From: Campylobacter concisus
GTDB lineage: Bacteria; Campylobacterota; Campylobacteria; Campylobacterales; Campylobacteraceae
DNA: 64,000 nucleotides
Assembly (NCBI RefSeq): GCF_002165775.1
Contig: NZ_NDYP01000003.1
Coordinates: 62,001-126,000 of the forward strand
Reading direction: 5' to 3'
Made by a program: the position numbers and the translations under genes. This document shows positions 37,244 to 47,231 of the stretch, one piece after another. Under the pieces are notes generated by a model. It saw only the letters and a program-made list of their open reading frames with translations. It was not told where the DNA came from and ran no database searches. How positions within the stretch are numbered: the first letter of the stretch is position 1; each line of letters starts with the position of its first letter.

Positions 37244-38686
37244 TTGGAGAATTTACTACTATTTTTTGCAGTTTTGCTTATAACCAGTATTCTTCTTAGC
37301 AAGATCTCTGATAAATTTGGAATTCCATCTTTAATAATATTTTTAGGCGTTGGTATGCTAGCTGGCTCAGATGGGCTGCTTGGTGTAAATTTTGATGATC
37401 AAATGATCGCTCAAAATGTCGGCATGCTAGCACTTATGTTTATACTTTACGCTGGTGGGCTAGATACTGATTTTGCAGCGATTAAGCCTATTTTTGGCAG
37501 AGGTTTAGCGCTTGCTACACTTGGTGTTTTTTTAACCGCACTAGCTATTGCTCCAGTTGCAAAATATCTGCTTGATTTTACCTGGGCAGAGGCCTTTTTG
37601 CTAGGCTCCATCATCTCTTCAACAGATGCAGCAGCTGTTTTTGCCATACTAAGAGCTAAGAAAATTTCACTTAAAAATAGCATTGCACCATTGCTTGAGC
37701 TTGAATCTGGCTCAAACGATCCAATGGCGATATTTTTAACTATGACGATCATTCAAATGATCTCACTAAATAGCACTCCAACAGCGACTGAGTGGGCGAT
37801 TACACTGGTTAAGCAGTTTGGCATAGGTATCGCTATGGGCTATTTATTTGGCGTTGCTTTGCCGGCCATTTTTAATAGACTTCGCCTAAAAAACTGGGGT
37901 CTTTATCCAGTTTTTTCTATCGCTTGGATATTGCTTTTATACACACTTTGCTTTAAGGTTGGTGGCAATGGCTATTTAGCTGTTTATATAGCTGGAATTT
38001 TTATAAACAAAAAAGAGTTTTCTCATAAGAAAAATTTAGTCGGTTTTCACGACGGTATCGCTTGGACGATGCAGATAGTTGTCTTTTTGACGCTTGGTCT
38101 TTTAGTAAATCCTTCCGAGCTTCCAGCAACGGCACTAATGGCGCTTGTTTTGACCTTGTGGCTTATGTTTTTTGCAAGGCCACTTGGTGTTTTTGCATCG
38201 CTTGCATTTTCAAAATTTAAGATAAATGAGCAAATTTTTATCTCTTGGGTTGGATTAAGAGGTGTTGTGCCAGTGGTGCTAGCTACCTATGTTTATGTCG
38301 ATGGTGTGCGTGATGCGGATATGATTTTTAACATTATATTTTTTATGGTTTTGATTTCGATTTTGATACAGGGTATGTCACTTGGCTTTGCGGCTGATAA
38401 ATTTAAAGTCAAAGAGAGTGAGCAAGAGGATACTAAGCTGGTAGAAAACTCTCCGATTCTAAGCTATACACTTCGTCAGCATACCATACACTATGGCTCA
38501 AAATTAATTGGCAAAGATTTGGCTCAGCTTGAGCTTCCAAGCGAATTTTTAATAATCCTAATAAAACGTAAAAATGAGTACCAAAAGCCAACTGGCTCAA
38601 CAATCTTTGAAGAAAATGACTTGCTACTGATACAATGCGAAAATCAAGTGCTTTATCAAGATACGATTAAGTATTTGACTTATTAA
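37244..38686 (+). CDS. CPA1-family K+ or Na+/H+ antiporter (NhaP2/CvrA-like)
   Basis: A 480-residue antiporter with about twelve or thirteen transmembrane helices (1-385), including GSIISSTDAAAVFAIL and LLELESGSNDPMAIFLT, the conserved Asp-bearing helices of CPA1/NhaP2 proteins, followed by a soluble C-terminal TrkA-C (RCK-C) domain (about 395-480, SPILSYTLRQHTIHYGS). NhaP2/CvrA members exchange K+ or Na+ for H+. The start is TTG with GGAG upstream. It is in line with the degenerate GGDEF gene, and a palindrome-rich gap with a terminator follows. Confidence 0.87.
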   Translation: MENLLLFFAVLLITSILLSKISDKFGIPSLIIFLGVGMLAGSDGLLGVNFDDQMIAQNVGMLALMFILYAGGLDTDFAAIKPIFGRGLALATLGVFLTALAIAPVAKYLLDFTWAEAFLLGSIISSTDAAAVFAILRAKKISLKNSIAPLLELESGSNDPMAIFLTMTIIQMISLNSTPTATEWAITLVKQFGIGIAMGYLFGVALPAIFNRLRLKNWGLYPVFSIAWILLLYTLCFKVGGNGYLAVYIAGIFINKKEFSHKKNLVGFHDGIAWTMQIVVFLTLGLLVNPSELPATALMALVLTLWLMFFARPLGVFASLAFSKFKINEQIFISWVGLRGVVPVVLATYVYVDGVRDADMIFNIIFFMVLISILIQGMSLGFAADKFKVKESEQEDTKLVENSPILSYTLRQHTIHYGSKLIGKDLAQLELPSEFLIILIKRKNEYQKPTGSTIFEENDLLLIQCENQVLYQDTIKYLTY

Positions 38687-38896
38687 AATTTTTGATAAAA
38701 CTTGCCACATTTCATTTCTCTTTGTAAATTTTTAAAACTTTACTCGCTTGCCTTAGCAGACTACTAAATTTAACTCTCGCAAGCTTTTTTACTAAATTTA
38801 GAGTCGTGATATACTCGCTCGTAAATTTTTAAAATTTTTCTAACATAAACACATACAGTGTGTTAGCATAATTGCATGCTGTCTATAACGTAAGTT

Positions 38897-38927
38897 AAAT
38901 TTCTAGCCCAAAATGAGCTAGAAATTT
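38897..38927. terminator. Bidirectional terminator between the antiporter gene and metY
   Basis: AAATTTCTAGC and GCTAGAAATTT form a perfect 11-bp stem with a 9-base loop, followed on the plus strand by CTTTATT. It lies just beyond the metY stop on the minus strand and probably ends both convergent transcripts. Confidence 0.7.
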
Positions 38928-38929
38928 CT

Positions 38930-40201
38930 TTATTCTAGGGCTTGAGCCAGATCAGCTATCAGATCCTCGGCGTTTTCAAGGCCTATACTAACTCTTATCA
39001 GCTCTTTTGTGATGCCAGCTTTGATTAGCTCTTCACTGCTTAGCTGTTGGTGTGTAGTTGAAGCCGGGTGCGTGATGAGCGACTTTGTATCGCCGATATT
39101 TACCACGATCTTAAAGAGTTTTACGCGCTCTAACATCTTTTTTGCGCGCTCAAAGCTATCAGTCTCAAAGCAAAATAGCCCATTTGTCATGCCATCTTTA
39201 AAGTATTTTTGCGCCTTTGCGTGATCTACGTTGTCGGCAAGTCCTGGGTATGCTACGCTTTTTATATGCTTGTGAGAGTTTAGAAATTTAGCCACTTTTA
39301 GGGCATTTTGTGAGTGCCTCTCAACTCTAACAGCAAGCGTTTCGAGACCTTGTATGAGCTGCCAAGAGTTAAACGGAGAGATTACAGCGCCGATGTCACG
39401 CACGATAGCAAGCCTCATTCTTAGCGTGTAGATGTCAAAACGATCCGTCATATCAGCATAGACGATGTCGTGATAGCTCGCATCTGGCACATTAAAATGC
39501 TCATATCTCTTGTTGCCTTTTAGCTTTTCGTTTAGGTGATTTGCACTTATGACCACACCTGCTAGGCTAAGACCCTGACCGCTCATATATTTGCTAGCAC
39601 TATGCACGCAAACATCGACGCCATGGCGAAGTGGCTGAAAGATGATAGGCGTTGGCACGGTGTTATCGGTGATGCTAATGATGCCATATTTGTTTGAAAT
39701 TTCTACGATTTTTTCTATATTTGGGATAGAAATTTGCGGATTTGAGAGCGTTTCAAAAAATATAGCCCTCGTTTTATCATCTATCAAGTCCTCCAGATCA
39801 TCAGCCGTATCGCTGTCAAAGACTCTGGCCTCTATGCCAAATCTTTTTAGTGTGTGCGTAAAAAGTACTGTCGTGCCGCCATAAATTTTTTTGGCGATGA
39901 TGATGTTATCACCTGCCTGGGCTAAATTTATGATGCTGTAAAACAAAGCTGACTGACCGCTTGCAGTCGCTATCGCAGCGGCTCCGCCCTCAAGCGCAGC
40001 GACCCTCTTTTCAAAGATATCTGTCGTTGGATTGCCAAGCCTTGTGTAGATGTGGCCGCCATCTTTTAGATCAAACCTAGCTGCGGCTGTCTCGGCACTT
40101 CCAAAGTCGTAAGCCGTGCTTTGAAAAATAGGCACAGCCATCGTGCCAAAGCCCTCATGTGTGTCGTAGCCTACGTGGATCGCAGCGGTTTCTTGCCTCA
40201 T
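38930..40201 (-). CDS. metY: O-acetylhomoserine sulfhydrylase / aminocarboxypropyltransferase
   Basis: A 423-residue PLP enzyme of the Cys/Met-metabolism family. GHIYTRLGNPTTDIFEKR at the N-terminal part, ASGQSALFYSI, DNTVPTPIIFQPLRHG and the PLP lysine in CVHSASKYMSGQG are visible; the C-terminus has GDTKSLITHPASTTH and IRVSIGLENAEDL. The length and the STTH segment indicate O-acetylhomoserine sulfhydrylase (MetY), which makes homocysteine directly from sulfide, rather than MetB or MetC. It is a single gene on the minus strand with TATAAT upstream at about 40233-40238. Confidence 0.93.
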   Translation of the reverse strand: MRQETAAIHVGYDTHEGFGTMAVPIFQSTAYDFGSAETAAARFDLKDGGHIYTRLGNPTTDIFEKRVAALEGGAAAIATASGQSALFYSIINLAQAGDNIIIAKKIYGGTTVLFTHTLKRFGIEARVFDSDTADDLEDLIDDKTRAIFFETLSNPQISIPNIEKIVEISNKYGIISITDNTVPTPIIFQPLRHGVDVCVHSASKYMSGQGLSLAGVVISANHLNEKLKGNKRYEHFNVPDASYHDIVYADMTDRFDIYTLRMRLAIVRDIGAVISPFNSWQLIQGLETLAVRVERHSQNALKVAKFLNSHKHIKSVAYPGLADNVDHAKAQKYFKDGMTNGLFCFETDSFERAKKMLERVKLFKIVVNIGDTKSLITHPASTTHQQLSSEELIKAGITKELIRVSIGLENAEDLIADLAQALE

Positions 40202-40232
40202 TTTTGCTCCTTTTAAGGTGATTTTGGCGTAA

Positions 40233-40238
40233 ATTATA
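40233..40238 (-). promoter_or_regulatory. -10 box of metY
   Basis: On the minus strand TATAATTTACG lies about 32 bases upstream of the metY ATG, with AAGGAG between. The AT-rich region before it is shared with the plus-strand promoter at 40281. Confidence 0.6.
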
Positions 40239-40280
40239 CATTAGCAAAGCCAAAATTTAGGGGATAAAATCAAATTTTGA

Positions 40281-40286
40281 TATAAT
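40281..40286 (+). promoter_or_regulatory. -10 box of the 40307-41259 gene pair
   Basis: TATAAT 20 bases upstream of the TTG start at 40307, with AAAAGG following. It is divergent from the metY promoter about 45 bases away. Confidence 0.6.
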
Positions 40287-40306
40287 TTGCCAAAAAAAGG
40301 AAAAAT

Positions 40307-40639
40307 TTGAACCAAGTTACGGACAAATTTAAACGTGTAAAATATCTTCGTGCGCTAGAAAAATTTGCAAAATCAGCGATAAATGGGCTAAAAAGAGATG
40401 ACTTTGATGAGACTGAATTTCGCCAAAGAGTGGAGAAAAACGCGAAAGTCATCGAAAAAGTCGAAGCTGTCTATCTTGATCAGCCATACTCAAAGGCACT
40501 AGAAAATTTTATAAATTTGCTTATCAAAAACGCCCCAAAAGAGGAGCTTTTGAAGGCGGCAAACCTGCTTGATAAGCTAAAAAATCAAAAGACATATAAA
40601 AAAGAGAAACATAAAAATAAATTTAAGGATGAGGATTGA
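40307..40639 (+). CDS. Small basic protein of unknown function
   Basis: A 110-residue, Lys-rich, mostly helical cytosolic protein with no recognised motif. It begins at TTG (AAAAGG upstream) and ends in a very basic tail (KNQKTYKKEKHKNKFKDED). Its stop overlaps the TTG start of the HAD phosphatase gene by four bases, so the two are coupled. Lys-rich tails of this kind are found on some nucleic-acid-binding proteins, but that is only a guess. Confidence 0.7.
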   Translation: MNQVTDKFKRVKYLRALEKFAKSAINGLKRDDFDETEFRQRVEKNAKVIEKVEAVYLDQPYSKALENFINLLIKNAPKEELLKAANLLDKLKNQKTYKKEKHKNKFKDED

Positions 40640-41259
40640 AAGTAGTTATTTTCGATATGGATGGCACTGTAATCGATAGTGGCGAGGCGATATATAAAAC
40701 GGTAAATGAAGTAAGAAATGAGCTAAATTTATCGCCACTTGAAAAAGAATTTATCATAAAAGCGATCAACGAGCCAGGTAGAAATTTACCCCTTGAGTTT
40801 TACGGCATCGACACGCCAAGTAGGAGCTTAAAAGAGGGCTTTGAAGAGAAATTTAAGAAATTTTACGATGAGTGCGCGACTATATATGAGGGTGTAAAAG
40901 AGCTTTTGCAAAAGTGCAAAGAGGCTCATTACAAAGTCGTTTTGGCAAGCAACGCACCACACGATACGCTAGAGAAAATTTTAAAGAAAAATGAAATTTA
41001 CGAGCTATTTGACGAGGTCATAGGCGCTAGCAAGGAGATACCACAAAAGCCTGATCCTGCGATGCTTCACCTAGCTGTTAGTAAAACTAAAGCTAGTAAG
41101 GCGATCTTTGTTGGAGATAGCCTAAAAGACGAGCTAGCAGCCAAAAATGCAAATATGCCTTTCTTGCAAGTTAGCTGGGGATTTGGCGAGGAGAGCAAAA
41201 CTGCCACATATAACGCTAAAAATGTCAGCGAGGCGTGGGAGATAATATTAAATTTTTAA
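40636..41259 (+). CDS. HAD-superfamily phosphatase (Gph-like)
   Basis: A 207-residue HAD hydrolase. Motif I is FDMDGTVIDSG near residues 5-15 with the nucleophile in D-x-D, motif II VLASNA, motif III Lys in QKPDP and motif IV GDSLKDELAA. The cap is the small helical type between motifs I and II, as in phosphoglycolate phosphatases, but the substrate is unknown. The start is TTG, four bases inside the preceding gene. No terminator is visible before the 41276 promoter. Confidence 0.85.
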   Translation: MKVVIFDMDGTVIDSGEAIYKTVNEVRNELNLSPLEKEFIIKAINEPGRNLPLEFYGIDTPSRSLKEGFEEKFKKFYDECATIYEGVKELLQKCKEAHYKVVLASNAPHDTLEKILKKNEIYELFDEVIGASKEIPQKPDPAMLHLAVSKTKASKAIFVGDSLKDELAAKNANMPFLQVSWGFGEESKTATYNAKNVSEAWEIILNF

Positions 41260-41275
41260 CTTAGTTTTAATTGGC

Positions 41276-41281
41276 TATAAT
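41276..41281 (+). promoter_or_regulatory. -10 box of the 41308-47229 operon
   Basis: GGCTATAATC carries TATAAT 26 bases before the ATG at 41308. No other promoter-like gap occurs until after hemC, so it may drive the whole run of overlapping genes. Confidence 0.65.
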
Positions 41282-41307
41282 CTTAAGAAATTTTCAAAGA
41301 AACAACG

Positions 41308-41562
41308 ATGATAGATATATTTGAGGGCAGTGCGAGAGATAAATTTTATGACATTTTGTTTAACGCAAATGCCGTTTTGGTTAAAAACGAGATAGATAAA
41401 ATTTTTGAAAAATTTGTGGCTATGAGTGAGCTTTGTGAAAAGCATGGCGTTAGTGAAGATGAGATCAGAAATTTTATAGCCTCAGAGCAAGATAAAATTT
41501 ATAACGGAGTAAATGACCTATATATCGAGCTTAGTGGAGAAATTTTAAGCCAAAATGAGTAA
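41308..41562 (+). CDS. Small conserved protein of unknown function
   Basis: An 84-residue acidic cytosolic protein that is largely helical (NAVLVKNEIDKIFEKFVAM, HGVSEDEIRNFIASEQ). I recognise no domain. It starts at ATG with its own upstream -10 and overlaps the next gene by eight bases. A protein of the same length stands before the exported protein and ispB in C. jejuni as I remember, so it appears to be a conserved first gene of this operon. Confidence 0.75.
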   Translation: MIDIFEGSARDKFYDILFNANAVLVKNEIDKIFEKFVAMSELCEKHGVSEDEIRNFIASEQDKIYNGVNDLYIELSGEILSQNE

Positions 41563-41986
41563 GATTTTTGCACTCATTGCTTTGCTAACCGCTCTTGTTT
41601 TTGCAAAAGAGCCAAATTTTGACCCAAGCTCAGTGCATACATTTGAGCTTAAAAAAGATGAGTGGGCAAGAGTTTTTATAACTGAGAAGCGAACTCAAAG
41701 GGTTGAGACGTTTGACTTTCGTTGGACGCTATTTGATAGCACAAATATCACCGTGCAAAGCTTTTTTAGGCGCTATCCAAGGCAGATGGTCTTTTCGCTA
41801 AGGCAAGGACAAAATACCTACATGCAGCGAGTTTTGCCTGATTTTACGATGCCGCCAAATGAGAGCGTGAGTCTTTATATATCATTTATTGATTTTAAGG
41901 ATAAAAAGGCGCATTTTAGGGTGGCTTTGCTAGATGAAAGCAAGCGTGTGGATGTGGGTTTTAGAGATCCAGATGAGGCTAAATAG
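41555..41986 (+). CDS. Putative exported protein of unknown function
   Basis: A 143-residue protein with a signal peptide (IFALIALLTALVFA, cleaved about residue 17) and a mature part with a WARVFITEKRTQRVETFDFRW segment and repeated aromatic and basic residues (FFRRYPRQMVF), suggesting a beta-rich periplasmic fold. No family is recognised. It overlaps the preceding gene by eight bases and ends 10 bases before ispB. Confidence 0.7.
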   Translation: MSKIFALIALLTALVFAKEPNFDPSSVHTFELKKDEWARVFITEKRTQRVETFDFRWTLFDSTNITVQSFFRRYPRQMVFSLRQGQNTYMQRVLPDFTMPPNESVSLYISFIDFKDKKAHFRVALLDESKRVDVGFRDPDEAK

Positions 41987-41996
41987 AAGGATAAAA

Positions 41997-42890
41997 ATGG
42001 ATAAAATCGATGAAATAATGGGTAAATTTATAAGCGAGCTTGGCTACAAAGAGGCTTTTGAGATGTTTTTAAAGATAAGCTCTGGCAAAAAGCTGCGCTC
42101 AAGACTTCTTTTAAAGATCGCAGGCGAGAGCGAAATTTCTCTTAAGCTTTGCGCTATCATCGAGCTTATTCACCTTGCAAGCTTACTGCACGACGACGTC
42201 ATAGATGAAGCGAATATAAGACGCGGCAAGCCAAGCATAAACGCGCTTTTTGGTAGTAAAAACTCGGTTATGTTGGGCGACATCCTCTACTCAAAGGCTT
42301 ATTTTGAGCTTACAAAGTTTGATTCAAGCATCGCAGCTATCATCTCAGATGCAGTCAGCAAGCTAAGTATCGGCGAGATGATGGATGTAAAAATGGCTGA
42401 AAATTTTAATGAAAACGAGCAAGAATACTTAAAAATGATCTACTATAAAACAGCCGTTTTGATAGAAGCCACGGCTATTTGTGGGGCAAAGCTAGCTGGC
42501 AAAGATAGTGAGAAATTTGGAATTTACGGCAAAAATTTAGGCCTTGCGTTTCAGATCGTTGATGATATATTAGACATAACTCAAGATGAGAAAACACTTG
42601 GCAAACCAGCGCTCAACGACTTTGTCGAAGGCAAAACGACACTTCCTTACATTTATCTTTATAAGAGCTTAGATGAAGCTGGCAAAGCAAAGCTTAGATC
42701 GCTTTGGTCAAAGAAGCTAAACGCGGGCGAAATTTCATGGCTAAAAGAGGAATTTGTTAAGACAAATTCGCTTCAAAAAGCAGTAAATGAAGCAAAAAGG
42801 CTTGGGACTGAAGCGATAGAAGCGATAAAAGAGTATAAAAATGCCGAGCTTGAAGGGATCATAAAAAGCATGATAGATAGGGAATTTTAA
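41997..42890 (+). CDS. ispB: Trans-polyprenyl diphosphate synthase
   Basis: A 297-residue isoprenyl chain elongation enzyme, presumably making the long side chain of menaquinone. The first Asp-rich motif is LLHDDVIDEANIRRGKPS and the second QIVDDILDI, each binding Mg-diphosphate; GKTTLPYIY follows. I place the start at ATG 41997 because AGAAGG precedes it and the family begins there; an upstream ATG at 41934 overlaps the preceding gene. The stop overlaps the hemA start by one base. Confidence 0.92.
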   Translation: MDKIDEIMGKFISELGYKEAFEMFLKISSGKKLRSRLLLKIAGESEISLKLCAIIELIHLASLLHDDVIDEANIRRGKPSINALFGSKNSVMLGDILYSKAYFELTKFDSSIAAIISDAVSKLSIGEMMDVKMAENFNENEQEYLKMIYYKTAVLIEATAICGAKLAGKDSEKFGIYGKNLGLAFQIVDDILDITQDEKTLGKPALNDFVEGKTTLPYIYLYKSLDEAGKAKLRSLWSKKLNAGEISWLKEEFVKTNSLQKAVNEAKRLGTEAIEAIKEYKNAELEGIIKSMIDREF

Positions 42891-44173
42891 TGCACTATTT
42901 AGATATAAGTTTTACATATAAAAATACTGATATTTCGGTTAGAGAAAAGCTTGCATTTGATAGCGATGAGAAAAAAGAGCAAATTTTAAAACTACTAAGA
43001 TCAAACAAAAGTATAAACGAATGTATGGTTTTAAATACATGCAACCGCGTCGAGATAATTGCAAGCGTTAGTGATCTAGAAAGTGCAACGACGCATGCAT
43101 TTAGGTGTATGTCTGTATTTTCAGGTGTTTTTGAAGATGAGCTTTATGAGAGGGCTGATATTTATGAAGATAGCGGAGCCGTGCACCACCTCTTTGCCGT
43201 GGCAAGCTCACTTGATAGCCTAGTCGTCGGCGAAACGCAGATCGTTGGCCAGATAAAAAATGCCTTTAAATTTGCTTACGATAGCTCAGCTTGCGGCGAA
43301 CAAATCAGTAAAATCATCCACTATGCATGTAAATGTGCTGCTAAAGTTAGAAATGAAACTCAAATTTCTAAAAACCCGATCTCTGTTTCAAGTGTGGCTG
43401 TGGCAAAAGCAAAAGAAATTTTTGGCACGCTTGAAGGAAAAACTGCTATCGTCGTAGGTGCTGGCGAGATGGGCGAGCTAGCAGCAAAACACCTAATCTC
43501 AAGTGGCGCAGAAGTCATCATCATAAACAGAAGCTCCGAGCGTGTTGAGCAGCTAGTTGATAGCCTTGGCGATAACGCGAGCTGGGATAGCATTTTAAAA
43601 TTAAAAGAGTATGTAAATAATTACGATCTAATATTTTCAAGCACCGCAGCCCCGCACGCTATCATCACAAACGCCATAATCGAACCAAGAGAATTTCACA
43701 GATACTTTTTTGATATTGCCGTACCAAGGGATATTGATCTTATAAATACAGAATTTATTAGTGTCTATACGGTCGATAGTTTAGAGGAGATAGTAAGGAA
43801 AAATTTAGCCCTAAGAGAGGAGCAAGCGCAAAAAGCTTATTCGATCGTAGGTCAAGGCACAAGCGAATTTTTAAAAATTTTAAAAGAAGATATGAGTGTG
43901 CCACTAATAAAATCTATCCGCAAACAAGCCGAAATTTGCGCTAAAAATGAGCTAGAAAAAGCGATAAAAAAAGGATATTTAAAGCATAGTGATTATGAGG
44001 AGGCGCAAAAGCTCATCCATCAGGTCTTTAAGGCATTTTTGCATCAGCCAACGATGAAGCTAAAAGGGCTTGCAGACGAGGAGAGATCTAGCGAGCTCTC
44101 AAATGGAGTTAGATTTTTATTTGATATAAAAGAAGAGCAAAATTTTCAAGTGGGAGATATAGATGAGATTTAG
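42890..44173 (+). CDS. hemA: Glutamyl-tRNA reductase
   Basis: HemA reduces glutamyl-tRNA to glutamate-1-semialdehyde, the first committed step of haem synthesis in bacteria with the C5 pathway. The 427-residue protein has the active-site Cys in [13 protein letters not shown] (near 45-57), [16 protein letters not shown], a NADPH domain ([18 protein letters not shown]) and a C-terminal dimerisation helix. Its start overlaps ispB by one base and its end overlaps proS by 11 bases; hemC is two genes downstream, so the operon feeds haem production. Confidence 0.97.
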   Translation: MHYLDISFTYKNTDISVREKLAFDSDEKKEQILKLLRSNKSINECMVLNTCNRVEIIASVSDLESATTHAFRCMSVFSGVFEDELYERADIYEDSGAVHHLFAVASSLDSLVVGETQIVGQIKNAFKFAYDSSACGEQISKIIHYACKCAAKVRNETQISKNPISVSSVAVAKAKEIFGTLEGKTAIVVGAGEMGELAAKHLISSGAEVIIINRSSERVEQLVDSLGDNASWDSILKLKEYVNNYDLIFSSTAAPHAIITNAIIEPREFHRYFFDIAVPRDIDLINTEFISVYTVDSLEEIVRKNLALREEQAQKAYSIVGQGTSEFLKILKEDMSVPLIKSIRKQAEICAKNELEKAIKKGYLKHSDYEEAQKLIHQVFKAFLHQPTMKLKGLADEERSSELSNGVRFLFDIKEEQNFQVGDIDEI

Positions 44174-45863
44174 TAAATTTTATGCACCAACGACCAAAGA
44201 AGCACCAAAAGACGCCTCTTTACCAAGTCATAAATTTTTAATAAGAGGTGGATTTGTCGAGCAGATAGGCTCTGGTCTTTATAACTATCTACCGCTTGGA
44301 AAGATCATGCATGAGAAAATTTCTCGCATCGCGCGAGAGGAGATGGATGAGGCTGGTGCGCTAGAGGTGAGCTTTAGCGTGGTTACTTCAGGCGAGCTTT
44401 GGAAGCAAAGTGGACGTTACAATGTCTTTGGCAAGGAGCTTTTACGCTTTAAAGATAGAAAAGAAAATGACTTTGTTATAAGCCCTACAAACGAAGAGGC
44501 AGCCGTTGCTTTGGTACGCGGCAAGGTGACTAGCTACAAGCAGCTGCCACTAAATTTATACCAGATAAATACTAAATTTCGTGACGAAGCAAGACCACGC
44601 TTTGGCTTGCTAAGAGGACGAGAATTCACAATGAAAGATGCTTATAGCTTTCACTCTAGCAAAGAGGATCTAAAGCGTGAGTTTGACCTTATGGAGGCAA
44701 CTTATAGCAAAATTTTTACTCGCTTGGGGCTAAATTTTAGAGCTGTTGAAGCTGATAGTGGAGCTATCGGTGGTAGTGGCAGTAAAGAATTTATGGTGCT
44801 TGCAAGTAATGGCGAAGATGATATCCTTTGCTGTGAGGCTTGCAAATACGCTGCAAATATAGAGGCTGCTAGAAGAAAAGCTAGAACAACCGATGCTGAA
44901 GTGCCAGAGGCTGACGCGGCTAAATTTAAAACGCCAGATACAAAGACTATAAAAGGTGTGGCAGAATTTTTCAAAGTTAGCGAGTTTTATTGTATAAAAG
45001 CTGTTATTAAAAAAGCTATTTATGAAGACAGAGAAGAAGTTGTGGTCTTTTTTGTAAGGGGCGATGATGAGCTTCAAGAGACAAAGGCACAAAATGCTTG
45101 CAAGGCACTTGAGCTTGTCGATGCTAGTGAAGAAGAGATTATAAAAGCTGGGCTTGTGGCTGGATTTTGCGGACCGGTTGGGCTAAAGGATGTAAAATTT
45201 TACATAGACAACGAGCTAAAAGGCGCAAATAATATGATATGTGGTGCCAACGAAAAGGATTACCACTTTGTTGGCGTTAGTGTTAGCGGATTTAACGAAG
45301 AGAGATTTAAAGACCTTGTAAAGGTAAAAGAGGGCGATAAATGTCCAGAGTGTGGTGAAAATTTAAAACTTAGTAAGGGTATAGAAGTCGGTCATATTTT
45401 TCAACTAGGCGATAAATATTCAGCTGCGATGAATGCGACATATCTTGATGAAAACGGTAAGGCAAAGCCATTTTTGATGGGCTGCTACGGTATTGGTATC
45501 AGTAGGCTGATCGCTGTGATGATAGAGGCTAGCCACGATGAGAAGGGCTGCATCTGGAAAAAAGAGTGCGCGCCGTTTGACGTGGAGATCATCATTTCAA
45601 ATTTAAAAGATGAAGAGGGCGTAAAATTTGCATTTGAGCTTTATGAGAGCCTTAAAAAAGCTGGCGTTAGCGTCATCATCGATGATAGAAACGAGAGATT
45701 TGGCGTTAAGATGAATGACTTTGAACTCATCGGCTTCCCTTTTGCGCTACTTGTAGGTAAAGAATTTGCAAATGGTAAGGTTGAGTTCATAACAAGAGAT
45801 GGTTTAAGCAAAGAAACGATTGGTGCAAACGAAGCCTTTAAAAAGATAAAAGAAAGCTTATGA
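44163..45863 (+). CDS. proS: Prolyl-tRNA synthetase (bacterial-type, with editing domain)
   Basis: A 566-residue class II synthetase that attaches proline to tRNA-Pro. Visible are [20 protein letters not shown] (start of motif 1 region), [29 protein letters not shown] (motif 2) and [11 protein letters not shown] (motif 3). The long insert between motifs 2 and 3 (about 215-390, [15 protein letters not shown] then [13 protein letters not shown]) is the INS editing domain that clears Ala-tRNA-Pro. The length is normal. It overlaps hemA by 11 bases and the next gene by four. Confidence 0.97.
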   Translation: MRFSKFYAPTTKEAPKDASLPSHKFLIRGGFVEQIGSGLYNYLPLGKIMHEKISRIAREEMDEAGALEVSFSVVTSGELWKQSGRYNVFGKELLRFKDRKENDFVISPTNEEAAVALVRGKVTSYKQLPLNLYQINTKFRDEARPRFGLLRGREFTMKDAYSFHSSKEDLKREFDLMEATYSKIFTRLGLNFRAVEADSGAIGGSGSKEFMVLASNGEDDILCCEACKYAANIEAARRKARTTDAEVPEADAAKFKTPDTKTIKGVAEFFKVSEFYCIKAVIKKAIYEDREEVVVFFVRGDDELQETKAQNACKALELVDASEEEIIKAGLVAGFCGPVGLKDVKFYIDNELKGANNMICGANEKDYHFVGVSVSGFNEERFKDLVKVKEGDKCPECGENLKLSKGIEVGHIFQLGDKYSAAMNATYLDENGKAKPFLMGCYGIGISRLIAVMIEASHDEKGCIWKKECAPFDVEIIISNLKDEEGVKFAFELYESLKKAGVSVIIDDRNERFGVKMNDFELIGFPFALLVGKEFANGKVEFITRDGLSKETIGANEAFKKIKESL

Positions 45864-46291
45864 GATTTTTTGCATTTTTGTTTTTTTTGATAGAAGCGAT
45901 ATTTATCTATCTTTTTGTTGATAAATTTGGCTTTTTAAACTATTTTCTCGAGGTGCTAGTCTCTGGGTTTGTAGGCATTGCGCTTCTTTTAAATGCTGGA
46001 TTTTCTAGCTTAAATTCGCCTCAAGTGGCGTTTAAAAGCTTTCTTGGCGGAAATTTATTTAGTCAGTTAGGGCTTAGCTTTGGCGGAATGCTTTTGTTTT
46101 TGCCAGGAATTTTAACAGATATTTTTGGTATAGCCGTAGTCGTTTTTTCTTTGATATTTAAGAAAAATGTAGCAAAAAACGAGAGCTATCAGGAGTTTAA
46201 ATTTCAAAATTTTAGCGAACAAAGTACTAAAAAAGATGATGGCGAGATTATCGACGTTGAGGTCATAGAAGAGCCAAAAAGAGTAAATTAG
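45860..46291 (+). CDS. fxsA: FxsA-family cytoplasmic membrane protein
   Basis: A 143-residue membrane protein with several hydrophobic helices ([53 protein letters not shown]). The central GG-x-L-L-F-L-P-G-[IF]-L-T-D-x-[FI]-G pattern is the FxsA signature. FxsA modulates phage F exclusion in E. coli and is widespread, but its general role is unclear. It overlaps proS by four bases; hemC follows after a short gap. Confidence 0.82.
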   Translation: MRFFAFLFFLIEAIFIYLFVDKFGFLNYFLEVLVSGFVGIALLLNAGFSSLNSPQVAFKSFLGGNLFSQLGLSFGGMLLFLPGILTDIFGIAVVVFSLIFKKNVAKNESYQEFKFQNFSEQSTKKDDGEIIDVEVIEEPKRVN

Positions 46292-46299
46292 GAGAGATG

Positions 46300-47229
46300 A
46301 TGAAAGAGATAAAAATAGCAACTAGAAAGAGTATCTTAGCCCTTTGGCAAAGCGAGCATATCAAAGCTAGAATAGAATCAAAACATAACGATATAAAAGT
46401 TGAGCTTATTGGCATGAAGACAAAGGGCGATGTGATCCTTGATACGCCACTTGCGAAGATCGGCGGTAAGGGGCTTTTTACAAAAGAGCTTGAAGATAGC
46501 ATGCTAAAAGGCGAGACTGACATCGCGGTGCATAGCCTAAAGGATGTGCCAGTAGTCTTTCCAGAAGGGCTTAAGCTAGCTGCGATTTGCTCACGCGAGG
46601 ATACAAGAGATGCGATGATAAGTGAGAAATTTGCTAAATTTAGCGACCTGCCGTACGGCGCAAAGGTTGGCACAACGAGCCTACGCCGCAAGATGCAGCT
46701 ACTTATCATGAGGCCTGATCTTGAGATCATCTCGCTTAGAGGCAACGTGCAAACTAGACTTAGAAAGCTAAAAGAGGGCGAATTTGACGCGATAATTTTG
46801 GCGATGGCTGGCATAAACCGCCTAAATTTAAAGGCTGAAGTGGCGCACATCTACACATTTGGCTTTGACGAGATGATACCTGCGATGGGTCAGGGTGCTC
46901 TTGGTGTCGAGGCTAGAGATGAGAAGCAAATTTTAGATGAGATCTCTTTTCTAAACGACGAAAATGCAGTCATAGAAACGACTATCGAGCGTGATTTTGT
47001 AAGCGTTTTAGAGGGTGGCTGCCAGGTGCCAATAGGCATAAGTGCAAGGCTAAAAGGTGATGAAATTTCTATCGATGCGATCGTTGGCCTGCCTGATGGA
47101 AGCGAGTATATAAAAGATAGCTTAAAGACTAGCAAAGATAAATTTCAAAGCATCGGCAAAGAGCTAGCGCATAAATTTATAGAAAAAGGGGCGAGAGAGC
47201 TTTTAAAGCGCGCTGAAGAGATGGCGTAA
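46300..47229 (+). CDS. hemC: Porphobilinogen deaminase (hydroxymethylbilane synthase)
   Basis: HemC joins four porphobilinogens to hydroxymethylbilane. The 309-residue protein has KIATRKSILALWQSEHIKA, LDTPLAKIGGKGLFTKELE, VHSLKDVPVVFP and SLRGNVQTRLRKLKEG, and the dipyrromethane cofactor Cys in LEGGCQVPIG. Two ATGs (46297 and 46300) are adjacent; GGAG at 46291 is only two bases from the first and five from the second, so I take 46300. It ends the operon with hemA and proS. Confidence 0.96.
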   Translation: MKEIKIATRKSILALWQSEHIKARIESKHNDIKVELIGMKTKGDVILDTPLAKIGGKGLFTKELEDSMLKGETDIAVHSLKDVPVVFPEGLKLAAICSREDTRDAMISEKFAKFSDLPYGAKVGTTSLRRKMQLLIMRPDLEIISLRGNVQTRLRKLKEGEFDAIILAMAGINRLNLKAEVAHIYTFGFDEMIPAMGQGALGVEARDEKQILDEISFLNDENAVIETTIERDFVSVLEGGCQVPIGISARLKGDEISIDAIVGLPDGSEYIKDSLKTSKDKFQSIGKELAHKFIEKGARELLKRAEEMA

Positions 47230-47231
47230 GC

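Noticed and set aside
41934..41996. Upstream ATG for ispB
   Set aside because: It lies inside the preceding gene and adds an atypical hydrophobic segment; AGAAGG supports 41997.
45880..45892. Poly-T run in the fxsA-like gene as a phase-variation tract
   Set aside because: It is only about eight T and occurs among many T-rich helix codons; no poly-G tract of the type used for phase variation in Campylobacter was seen anywhere in the window.
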